A stretch of 23,437 bases of DNA, from positions 1 through 23,437 of the IMG/VR virus record IMGVR_UViG_3300033149_001812; one strand, 5' to 3'. The notes under the pieces are model-generated. The model had not been told where the DNA came from and did no database searches. It saw only the letters and a list, made by a program, of their open reading frames with translations. Within the stretch, counting starts at the first letter, position 1. Every line of letters starts with the position of its first letter. The translations under genes were made by a program, and so were the position numbers. Positions 10,734-17,261 of this stretch are shown piece by piece. The DNA is from a virus.

Positions 10734-11006
10734 ATGGCGTGGAAGATGTCAAGGAGAGCGTTTCTGCTCTTGAATACTGAGGTTGCTTCGTTTACCTTGG
10801 ATGAAGGAGGGGAGTTTCAGGCAATAAGAACTTGGCCTGGCTATTCAGTAACAGTGAAGGACATAGTCTTGTGTGAGAAGACAGTCAACACTTGGAATCG
10901 TGAGATCTGGAGAAGGGTTAAAGCGTTAAGGGGCCTCGACTGTCACTCCTTCATGACAGCAGATGGAAAGCGATATGATGCACGAAATGATTTTAGGATT
11001 TATTAA
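10734..11006 (+). CDS. First gene of the plus-strand arm, unknown function
   Basis: This 90-residue protein begins MAWKMSRRAFLLLNTEVASF, with strands around 10-50 and a helical, basic middle (TWNREIWRRVKALRGLDC). It ends DGKRYDARNDFRIY. AAGGGAGAC lies before the ATG, and the same spacer-plus-TTATGG context recurs at the next gene. No family is recognised. Its promoter-proximal place suggests a small early-late transition or regulatory protein, which is inference. Confidence 0.85.
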   Translation: MAWKMSRRAFLLLNTEVASFTLDEGGEFQAIRTWPGYSVTVKDIVLCEKTVNTWNREIWRRVKALRGLDCHSFMTADGKRYDARNDFRIY

Positions 11007-11018
11007 GGGAGACGGGTT

Positions 11019-11222
11019 ATGGAAGACAACTGGAAGCACAGAAGTATGAAGATGAGATGTGGGACGTGTATGTACTTCGTTGAGAAGCTTACAAAGTCTC
11101 CACAGCAGGAAGGGCACATTATTGGTCGCTGCAGGCGGCATGCTCCGACAATGAAGGGCTGGCCAGTGTTGTTCTCTGACGATTGGTGCGGAGAGCATAA
11201 GATTGACGAGGAGAAGGTTTAA
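11019..11222 (+). CDS. Small Cys/His metal-binding protein
   Basis: This 67-residue protein has MRCGTCMYF (CxxC), GRCRRHAPT and finally DDWCGEHK, giving four Cys and at least two His in positions suitable for a metal site. The order C..CxYF, GxCRRxAP, WCGEH is familiar from small phage and bacterial proteins of unknown function, some with iron-sulphur or zinc sites. Start ATG with AAGGGAGAC upstream. No defined role. Confidence 0.85.
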   Translation: MEDNWKHRSMKMRCGTCMYFVEKLTKSPQQEGHIIGRCRRHAPTMKGWPVLFSDDWCGEHKIDEEKV

Positions 11223-11233
11223 AGGAGAGCAAA

Positions 11234-11443
11234 GTGATTCAAGAGGCAGAAACTAAAGCTTTGATGGACAAGTTATTAGACCATCTATTCACGTCGTGGC
11301 TCAAGGAGCACGCCAGACGCTGCCCGAACTGTGACGAGGGCATAGAGGAAGCTGTTTGCATTTGCTCCGAGTCTGTGCTGAAGATGAAGGAGATCCAAGG
11401 CAAGATAAAGGAGGTTCTGAATGGCTCAGGACGCGGAACCTAA
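11234..11443 (+). CDS. Small Cys-containing helical protein, GTG start
   Basis: This 69-residue protein starts at GTG behind AAAGGAGAGCAAA. It is helical at both ends (TKALMDKLLDHLFTSWLKEH; VLKMKEIQGKIKEVL). In the middle are C-P-N-C and then C-I-C, a possible small zinc knuckle. The 3' end overlaps the small-terminase gene by 23 bases and contains its ribosome binding site. No family is recognised. Confidence 0.8.
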   Translation: MIQEAETKALMDKLLDHLFTSWLKEHARRCPNCDEGIEEAVCICSESVLKMKEIQGKIKEVLNGSGRGT

Positions 11444-12101
11444 AACCGTAATGGATGAGATACTGAACTTGCTTAGTGAGAATCCCGAGTTCAAGCCCAA
11501 GCTTGTGTCCAACCCCAGGCACGAACCTAAGCTTATCCACGCGCCGAAGCCACCGAAGGAGAAGTATCACAACGGCAACCGTGGGCCGGACGAGCGCAGA
11601 GTAGCTCCCGACAAAAAGCGTACGTTCGAAGTCAGTGAGATGTGGGACGTGCATCACGAGATCGTGCGGCGACTTCTAATTGGACAAAAAGTAGTCAACA
11701 TTGCTAGGGATCTCGGTGTAAGTGAAGCAATGGTTTCTTACACTCGTAACTCTCCGATCGTGCGTGAGAAGCTCGAGATTATGAAGGGTGCACGCGACGC
11801 TGAGACACTTGACTTGGCCAAGCGTATCCGTGAGAATGCTCCACAGTCGTTAAAGCTACTTGAAGACATAATTAGCGGCGAGGTTGACGGAGTACCTATT
11901 GGAGTTGGGCTAAGGGCGAAAGAGGCCAACACTATGCTTGCTCGTTCCGGATTCGGCCCAGTTCAGAATATCAAGGGAGCGATCGTTCATGGACACTACA
12001 CGAGCGACGAAATCGACGAGATTAAGCGGCGTGCTGTTGAGGATGGATTGAAGTCTGGCCTCGTTGTTGAAGGTGAGGTCGTAGAGATGGAAGCCGAGTA
12101 A
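11421..12101 (+). CDS. terS: Probable terminase small subunit
   Basis: This 226-residue protein has a flexible Pro/Lys-rich N-terminus (about 20-70). A helix-turn-helix follows at about 78-110 (HHEIVRRLLIGQKVVNIARDLGVSEAMVSYTRNS). A helical segment ARDAETLDLAKRIRENAPQSLKLLEDII, typical of small terminase oligomerisation parts, comes next, then an acidic C-terminus. Such HTH proteins recognise viral DNA and load the large terminase. The order early in the packaging/structural arm supports this. However, TerL is about 3.3 kb downstream rather than adjacent. A regulatory HTH protein is the alternative. Ribosome binding site AAGGAGG. Confidence 0.75.
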   Translation: MAQDAEPKTVMDEILNLLSENPEFKPKLVSNPRHEPKLIHAPKPPKEKYHNGNRGPDERRVAPDKKRTFEVSEMWDVHHEIVRRLLIGQKVVNIARDLGVSEAMVSYTRNSPIVREKLEIMKGARDAETLDLAKRIRENAPQSLKLLEDIISGEVDGVPIGVGLRAKEANTMLARSGFGPVQNIKGAIVHGHYTSDEIDEIKRRAVEDGLKSGLVVEGEVVEMEAE

Positions 12102-12535
12102 TGGATTACGTGCCAAAGTACTTTCAGCCTTATGAACTAGTGCCGAGAAGCACCTATGATCTTTATAAGAGGAGTGGGAAGCTCGATCAAATCTGGTGGC
12201 TCTTTGATCCCAGGACTTTGCAAGTTGGCGATCTGATAAGAGAGCGTTATGGTAAGATGATTGCCAACACTTGGTGGTGGGGTGGAGTTCATGAGTTTCG
12301 TGGATGGCGTCCTACTCGGTGTTCTGTCGGGGCGAAGCGATCTCAGCATCGTTTTGGTCGTGCAGAGGACTTGGTTCCTGTCGAGGTCGCGGTCGAAGAG
12401 ATTTGGGCAGATATCGAAGCCGGAAACGATTTTCATTGGATTACTTGTATTGAGAAATCCAGCCACAGGAAGAAGATCACCTGGCTTCACCATGATGAAC
12501 GAAACTACCGCGGGCTTTTGATCGCTTATCCGTAA
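12101..12535 (+). CDS. Endolysin, peptidase M15-like
   Basis: This 144-residue protein carries the signature of zinc D,D-/L,D-peptidases of the M15 type. It has S81-x-H83-x2-G86-x-A88-x-D90, and near the end W128-L-H130-H-D132. H83, D90 and H130 are the expected zinc ligands and D132 sits in the usual WxHxD box. The N-terminal YFQPYELVP also fits the family. It would cut peptidoglycan cross-links to release virions. It starts on the TerS stop (TAATG overlap) and is followed by membrane genes, forming a lysis cluster. There is no signal peptide, so a holin-type export route is expected. Confidence 0.85.
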   Translation: MDYVPKYFQPYELVPRSTYDLYKRSGKLDQIWWLFDPRTLQVGDLIRERYGKMIANTWWWGGVHEFRGWRPTRCSVGAKRSQHRFGRAEDLVPVEVAVEEIWADIEAGNDFHWITCIEKSSHRKKITWLHHDERNYRGLLIAYP

Positions 12536-12546
12536 GGAGGCAAACT

Positions 12547-12642
12547 ATGAAAGGAAGACCTTTAGCAGCACTAGGAACCGCATTGTGCATAGTTTTGTCT
12601 GCTGTGGTGCTGACCATAGTGGTGTCTCTATTAGGAGGCTAA
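12547..12642 (+). CDS. 31-residue single-span membrane peptide of the lysis cluster
   Basis: AAGGAGG precedes an ATG that opens 31 codons: MKGRPLAALGTALCIVLSAV and then a hydrophobic continuation. One membrane span covers most of the chain. It lies between the endolysin and the probable holin, with one base to the next start. A helper of lysis (small holin, antiholin or spanin-like peptide) is likely from context only. The short length and lack of homologue recognition limit certainty. Confidence 0.65.
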   Translation: MKGRPLAALGTALCIVLSAVVLTIVVSLLGG

Positions 12643-12643
12643 A

Positions 12644-13057
12644 ATGATTCTCGACATCATAGCTTCAATCGGAGGGTTGATTATTCCTCCGGCGTTCAAC
12701 TTTATCAAGAAAAAGTTTATAAAATCGGAGAATGACACCCCGGAGCGGACGATAGGTGATTTAGCAACGACAAAACCAGAAGTCGTGTCGGATTACGTCC
12801 AGGCCTTGTCAACTTTATTGGATGCAAAGGTGAAGTTCTTCAATCGCGACGTGATTGGTTCGCCAAGTCAGTGGGTCGTTGATCTTCGCGCCGCCATTAG
12901 GCCGTGTGGAGTGGTTATGGCCTTTATAATCTTAGGCTACATGGTTTATGAGCAAGATGTGACTGTGACCGCGACCGATACCTGGATTGGAATTAGGCTC
13001 TCGTGTGAGACTATGATCACCTCCTGGTTCGGGAGTCGGTTCACAATTTCAAAATAA
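12644..13057 (+). CDS. Probable holin, GTA-type three-span family
   Basis: This 137-residue protein has a hydrophobic N-terminus (about 1-20) and a soluble middle. The segment SQWVVDLRAAIRPCGVVMAFIILGYMVYE contains the W-x2-DLRA-x-IRP signature. I associate this signature with the three-span holins named from gene transfer agents. A second span is at 87-105 and a weaker one at 113-130. In that family the protein permeabilises the inner membrane so the endolysin can reach the wall. The position next to the endolysin fits. Copy 5 of the dyad element begins on its stop codon. Confidence 0.7.
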   Translation: MILDIIASIGGLIIPPAFNFIKKKFIKSENDTPERTIGDLATTKPEVVSDYVQALSTLLDAKVKFFNRDVIGSPSQWVVDLRAAIRPCGVVMAFIILGYMVYEQDVTVTATDTWIGIRLSCETMITSWFGSRFTISK

Positions 13058-13081
13058 CTATGTTCATTTTATGAACGAAGT
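13057..13081 (+). repeat. Dispersed 25-bp dyad element, copy 5
   Basis: ACTAT, GTTCAT, TTT, ATGAAC and GAAGT occur in order, a full consensus match. Its first base is the last base of the holin stop codon, and GGAGG with the start at 13093 follow directly. It therefore lies in the leader of the next gene. Confidence 0.95.
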
Positions 13082-13092
13082 GGAGGAACAAA

Positions 13093-13428
13093 ATGAGATT
13101 CGCTACGCAAACTTCAGGGAAGGCCAAGATTACTTGGAAACAAACTTCCACGAACACTGCAGCAGGTCTGACCGCGGCGAATATAGTTGGGACTGCAGGC
13201 CAGAACGCCGTTGGAGCGTTGATTACTAACGAAACGAACGACATCCGTTACACACTTGATGGAACTGATCCTGAAAGTTCCGCTGATGATAACTTTGGTC
13301 ACGTCATGCCTGCAGGTGGTGGGATTATTCTTGATGACCCTGGCCAGGTGCAGAACTTCCTATTCATCAGCAAGACTGCTGGTAGTCATGGAGTTCTCCA
13401 TATAACCAGTTTCTTTGCCAAGTTATAA
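13093..13428 (+). CDS. Small beta-rich structural-type protein
   Basis: This 111-residue protein rich in Thr, Gly and Ala begins MRFATQTSGKAKITWKQT. It continues with NDIRYTLDGTDP and GGGIILDDPGQVQNFLFISKTAGSHGVLHITSFF. The pattern of short strands and turns without catalytic residues suggests a small virion or fibre-associated domain. Copy 5 of the dyad element and GGAGG lie right before the ATG. It is followed by other fibre-like genes, which supports a structural role. Not assigned to a family. Confidence 0.75.
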   Translation: MRFATQTSGKAKITWKQTSTNTAAGLTAANIVGTAGQNAVGALITNETNDIRYTLDGTDPESSADDNFGHVMPAGGGIILDDPGQVQNFLFISKTAGSHGVLHITSFFAKL

Positions 13429-13439
13429 GGAGGTGCGAG

Positions 13440-13937
13440 ATGCAGATTATTGCTAAACCTTATACTGATGCAACTGACGTTGCGGCAAACACTGCAGCGC
13501 GGCATACGCAGGGAACTGATACTACGCTTGGCACGATGACTGGCAACATCGTTATGGGAGGCCATAACCTGACTGGCGCTGGAATTATAAGCGGCGGACT
13601 TGATGTCATCAATGTCAGTGAGAACACCGAGCTCACTGCAGCTCAGTGCCTTGGATCGATTTGTTTCGTTTCCGGCGCTTATACAGTAACACTACCTGCG
13701 GTCTCCACCGTCAATGAAGGAGGTCATGTTTCGGTCTACTCCACTGGGGCGAACCTTGTGAAGCTGGATCTTGATTCCAGTGATCGTTTCGTGCTTGATG
13801 GAACTGCCCTTACTGACGATCACATGCTTGACTCCGAGGGCGCTGCTGGTGACTACATTACTGTGGTTAAGGATTCCGCTGCCGGTTGGACAGTTGTAGG
13901 GCGTGCAGGAGCATGGTCTGATGGAGGTACTTCGTAA
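13440..13937 (+). CDS. Tail-fibre-like structural protein
   Basis: In this 165-residue protein the N-terminus AARHTQGTDTTLGTMTGNIVMGGHNLTGAG shows the HTQGTDT..LG.M...I.MG.H.LTG pattern. That pattern is common in phage tail fibres and appendages. The rest is Thr/Val/Gly-rich beta sequence (TVTLPAVSTVNEGGHVSVYST, a beta-helix-like repeat). Strong AAGGAGG ribosome binding site. It is shorter than a complete fibre and is followed by a lectin-like gene, so it may be a fibre tip or one part of a modular receptor-binding complex. Confidence 0.8.
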   Translation: MQIIAKPYTDATDVAANTAARHTQGTDTTLGTMTGNIVMGGHNLTGAGIISGGLDVINVSENTELTAAQCLGSICFVSGAYTVTLPAVSTVNEGGHVSVYSTGANLVKLDLDSSDRFVLDGTALTDDHMLDSEGAAGDYITVVKDSAAGWTVVGRAGAWSDGGTS

Positions 13938-14626
13938 TGGCACCAAGTCTGATAGGCTTCACAGGTACGATTGACTCCGGTTTTACCCCCTCTGGCTCTC
14001 CCGTAGGCCATTGGTCTGCTGATACCATAACTGGGCTTGAAGATGGTGACCCCGTTGGGACTTGGCCTGACCAAGCTAATAGTAATGATTTAACTCAAGG
14101 AACAGCAGGTAAGAAACCTATCTATAAAACAAATATTCAAAACGGTTTACCGTGCGTGCAGTTTGATGGCGCTGATGATTACATGGTGACAGCAGCTTGG
14201 ACTGAGATAACTCAACCCAACACAATTTTTACCGTGCATGATTATACGATGGGTGCTACGGATTATATTTTTGATAGTATAAATGGCCTTTCTGAACAAT
14301 CCTTATATTGCCAAACTGGTCAGATGCATTCTAGGTTGGATGCTGGTACAGCAGTGTTAGTTGATCCATATATGTTGCAGACTGGAAATCCTGAATTGGA
14401 TGTTGTTTTGTTTAATGGAGCATCTTCTTGGTTTAGACAAAATGGAGTTCAATCAAACAATATAAATCCTGGGGCAGAAGGAATGATAGGCTTAACTCTC
14501 GGATCTTATTTTGGCGTTAATACTGGATTCGCACAAGTAGATATTTTTGAGTTTATTCTTTACGATGGTAATGAAGATCCCACAGACAATGAAACTGGCC
14601 TTAACACAAAATGGGTACTTTATTAA
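13937..14626 (+). CDS. Lectin-like (concanavalin/LamG-type) structural protein
   Basis: This 229-residue protein contains VGHWSADTITGLEDGDPVGTW, then PDQANSNDLTQ, KPIYKTN and LPCVQFDGADDYMV. This follows the W.A..I..L..GD.V..W.D.....L.Q.....P.Y......P.V.FDG.DD order of concanavalin A-like/LamG domains. The C-terminus is also beta-rich. In phages such domains bind sugars on the host surface and sit on fibres. The gene is clearly more AT-rich than its neighbours, suggesting exchange. It starts on the previous stop (TAATG), with GGAGG before. Confidence 0.75.
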   Translation: MAPSLIGFTGTIDSGFTPSGSPVGHWSADTITGLEDGDPVGTWPDQANSNDLTQGTAGKKPIYKTNIQNGLPCVQFDGADDYMVTAAWTEITQPNTIFTVHDYTMGATDYIFDSINGLSEQSLYCQTGQMHSRLDAGTAVLVDPYMLQTGNPELDVVLFNGASSWFRQNGVQSNNINPGAEGMIGLTLGSYFGVNTGFAQVDIFEFILYDGNEDPTDNETGLNTKWVLY

Positions 14627-14635
14627 GGAGGCAGA

Positions 14636-15184
14636 ATGAGATTTTCAGTTGAAAACGAAGCTCTTGATTATTTAGTTGGGAAAGAAGTTAAGGATGCTGC
14701 TAATCCAGCGATTTCTTATATATCCAAAAGCAGAAAAGAATCTAAAGAAAAGTATGCTAAGTGGATTGAACGAAAACGGTTTATGTTTTCTCCACAGGAG
14801 TTTGAAGCGTTACAAGGTAAGATTCAGAATCAGTCTGTTAGAGATCATTATGGAAACGTATTTGTGGATTGGACAGAGGGCAAACCAAGGCGTCAGGCTA
14901 TTATTATTGTTGAAGCTGATCAGAAGGACAATGCAAATACTATTGCTAAACAGATCGACAGTATAGGAGGAGACCAGACGTTCTCAGGACTGGGTTTGTC
15001 TCCATCTGGTGAGGGTTCAGCTACGCATTACGGCTGTAGCTGGAACTGCTCCTCTAGCGAGTATGATTTCTTAGTCGAGAACTTCATTGTTCATGATGGT
15101 GAGAAGATATCTTTCAATGACGTCTTAGATCAACTTGGATTAAGGCGAGTCCAGGAACTTGAGATGACTTCGGAGAAGTTATAA
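14636..15184 (+). CDS. Protein of unknown function in the structural arm
   Basis: This 182-residue protein has a helical N-terminus (about 1-65, KEVKDAANPAISYISKSRKE). A mixed alpha/beta part follows with QAIIIVEADQKDNANTIAKQI, then a Ser/Cys-rich segment (HYGCSWNCSSSEYDFL). The C-terminal VHDGEKISFNDVLDQLGL reads as strand-helix. Strong AAGGAGG. It is AT-rich like its upstream neighbour, so both may have arrived together. It could be an adaptor or chaperone for the lectin-like protein, which is inference. No family recognised. Confidence 0.75.
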   Translation: MRFSVENEALDYLVGKEVKDAANPAISYISKSRKESKEKYAKWIERKRFMFSPQEFEALQGKIQNQSVRDHYGNVFVDWTEGKPRRQAIIIVEADQKDNANTIAKQIDSIGGDQTFSGLGLSPSGEGSATHYGCSWNCSSSEYDFLVENFIVHDGEKISFNDVLDQLGLRRVQELEMTSEKL

Positions 15185-15432
15185 TGTGGACGGAGATAGG
15201 AGGAGCAGCACTCGTGATAGGATTAGGGATTCCAGCATTTAGATTTCTCAACGGTCGTATCACGCGGACTGAAGACAAAGCTGGTGAGACATCAAGCAAG
15301 ATATTTGACAAACTGGACGCCCAGAATCGAGAAATCGGGGAGGTCAGAACTAGTTTGAAGGCTGTGAAAGAAACGATGCAAGAAGGCTTCAAGAGGATCG
15401 AACGGAAGATCGACAATGGAAATAAACGTTAG
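15184..15432 (+). CDS. Single-span membrane protein with coiled coil
   Basis: This 82-residue protein has an N-terminal membrane span (MWTEIGGAALVIGLGIPAF). A long charged heptad-like helix covers about 35-78 (ETSSKIFDKLDAQNREIGEV). The architecture resembles haemolysin XhlA-type proteins and inner-membrane spanins, both of lysis clusters. It begins on the preceding stop (TAATG) and overlaps the large terminase by 17 bases. The lysis cluster proper is 2 kb upstream, so the assignment stays open. Confidence 0.75.
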   Translation: MWTEIGGAALVIGLGIPAFRFLNGRITRTEDKAGETSSKIFDKLDAQNREIGEVRTSLKAVKETMQEGFKRIERKIDNGNKR

Positions 15433-16927
15433 GTTGAAGGACGATCCAGAAATCAAGAACATCATGGCGAAGTGCTACGCAAGCACTCGCATCAGCTCCA
15501 AGGTGTTGTTTCCTGAACGCTTCTGGCTTCCGTTCTCTGATTTGCATGAAGAGATTTTCAAGGTTCTGGACGATGATTCGATTCAACAGGCTGCTATCGC
15601 TGCGCCACGTGGCTTTGGAAAGACCACGATTGACACGATTGCTCATCCCGCTAAGCGGATTCTGTTCCGAGAGAAGAAGTTCATTGTTCCTATTAGCGCG
15701 ACGGCAACTAAAGCAGTAATGGACGGTGAAAACCTCAAGCGAGAGCTCGCGACCAATTCGGTTGTTAAAGAACTGTTTGGCCCGATAAAGAGTGACTCGT
15801 TCTCTAAGGAACAGTGGATAACGCAATCTGGTACGATGGTCATGCCGCGTGGTGCAGGCCAGCAGATTCGTGGAATCCTGTTTGACAAGTATCGACCTGA
15901 CTTAATCATTGGTGACGACATCGAAGATCCTGAAGCCGTACGAAACGAGGAGCTTCGAGCGAATCTCAAGGAGTGGTGGTTCTCAGATGTTTGCAACTCG
16001 ATTAACCGCGCCCGGAAAGATTGGAAGATTGTTGTCGTCGGGACTATACTCCACGAAGACTCTTTACTCCAGAACTTGCTTGATGATCCTGATTGGTATA
16101 GCGTTCGGCTTGAACTTTGTGACGACAATCTTAGGTCTAATTGGCCTGGCTTTATGTCAGATGCTGAGGTTAAGAAACTTTATGAATCACATAAGAGACG
16201 CGGTCAGCTCGATGTCTTTTACCGTGAGTATCGCAACTTACCCGTATCTACTGAGGATGCTACATTTAAGCAAGAGTATTTCAAGTCTTACTCGGAAACG
16301 GATAAAGAGTTTTCTGAGATCAAACACCAGCTTGAAAATGTGGTGATCGTTGATCCAGCTAAGACAGTCAAGTTGCACTCGGCCGAAAGTGCTGTTGTTT
16401 GTATCGGGATTGATCGCCAGAGTGCCAGGCTTTACGTTCGGGATATTGTGTCAAGGAGGATGTATCCTGACGAGCTTTACAACGAGATGTTCCAGATGTG
16501 CTCTCGTCACAAGGTTCGTGTGTTCGGCGTTGAAGTTACATCACTTAATGAGTTCGTTACTCAGCCAATCAGAAACGAAATGATGAAGCGTGGTCAGATG
16601 ATGGAGCTCATAGAGCTTAAGGCACGTGGCGGAGTTAAGGGTACTAAGGGGGAAGGCAAGGAGAAACGTGTCGCGGCGTTGGTTCCTTATTATCGCCAAG
16701 GCTACGTTTATCATAACGAGGCGTGTTGTACTGGACTTGAAGCACAATTGTTGAGCTTTCCGCGTTCTAAGCTCTGGGACATCATGGATGCAACAGCTTA
16801 CATTGTGGAGATGCTCGAGCTTGGTGGACGTTATTTCGAGCCACCGGCGTTTGAAGACCCAGAAGATGAGTATAAGGAACTTTACGAGGAAGCTGAACCA
16901 TTAGTGGAGGGTTGGAGATATGCCTAA
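15416..16927 (+). CDS. terL: Terminase large subunit
   Basis: This 503-residue protein packages DNA with an ATPase and a nuclease domain. Walker A is A63-PRGFGKT and Walker B is DLIIGDDIED at 162-171. An adenine-side region WLPF.DLHEEI precedes them. The nuclease half has VVIVDPA (D313), GVEV (E373) and a late Asp in LWDIMDATAYIVEML, the usual RNase H-like acidic set of large terminases. The length is typical. It overlaps the upstream coiled-coil gene by 17 bases and the next gene by 8. It would work with the probable small subunit (11421-12101) and the portal (20146-22158). Confidence 0.95.
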   Translation: MEINVRLKDDPEIKNIMAKCYASTRISSKVLFPERFWLPFSDLHEEIFKVLDDDSIQQAAIAAPRGFGKTTIDTIAHPAKRILFREKKFIVPISATATKAVMDGENLKRELATNSVVKELFGPIKSDSFSKEQWITQSGTMVMPRGAGQQIRGILFDKYRPDLIIGDDIEDPEAVRNEELRANLKEWWFSDVCNSINRARKDWKIVVVGTILHEDSLLQNLLDDPDWYSVRLELCDDNLRSNWPGFMSDAEVKKLYESHKRRGQLDVFYREYRNLPVSTEDATFKQEYFKSYSETDKEFSEIKHQLENVVIVDPAKTVKLHSAESAVVCIGIDRQSARLYVRDIVSRRMYPDELYNEMFQMCSRHKVRVFGVEVTSLNEFVTQPIRNEMMKRGQMMELIELKARGGVKGTKGEGKEKRVAALVPYYRQGYVYHNEACCTGLEAQLLSFPRSKLWDIMDATAYIVEMLELGGRYFEPPAFEDPEDEYKELYEEAEPLVEGWRYA

Positions 16928-17261
16928 GGTAGTCGGAATGTATGAAAAGAGCAGGAAGGGTCTGGCTCATAACATGGGTGGGATCTTTGGAAAGCCGAAG
17001 AAGAAAGAGGTTGCGCCTGCACCTAAGCCTAAGGGACAAATTAAGGACGTAGGTACTGAGACCAAGTCTGCTATTGAGAGTAAAAACGAAGCTCTTCGAG
17101 AGGCAACGAAGGAACCTGAGCCTACTCCTACACCTACACCTGCACCTACTCCAACAACACCCGAGCCTGAGGCTGATATCTCCAACAGAACGGCCACGAT
17201 GGCTATGAGGAAGCGTAGGTTGGCATTTGAGAAGGCGGAGAGGGAGAAGAAAAAGAAGTAA
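16920..17261 (+). CDS. Lys- and Pro-rich low-complexity protein
   Basis: This 113-residue protein has a basic N-terminus (KSRKGLAHNMGGIFGKPKKKE). A run of PEPTPTPTPAPTPTTPEPE lies at about 72-90, followed by a highly basic C-terminal helix (MRKRRLAFEKAEREKKKK). It looks like two basic segments joined by a stiff Pro/Thr linker. The ribosome binding site GGAGG is inside the terL end, and the next gene starts directly after its stop. Such proteins occur near head genes of many phages. No function assigned. Confidence 0.8.
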   Translation: MPKVVGMYEKSRKGLAHNMGGIFGKPKKKEVAPAPKPKGQIKDVGTETKSAIESKNEALREATKEPEPTPTPTPAPTPTTPEPEADISNRTATMAMRKRRLAFEKAEREKKKK

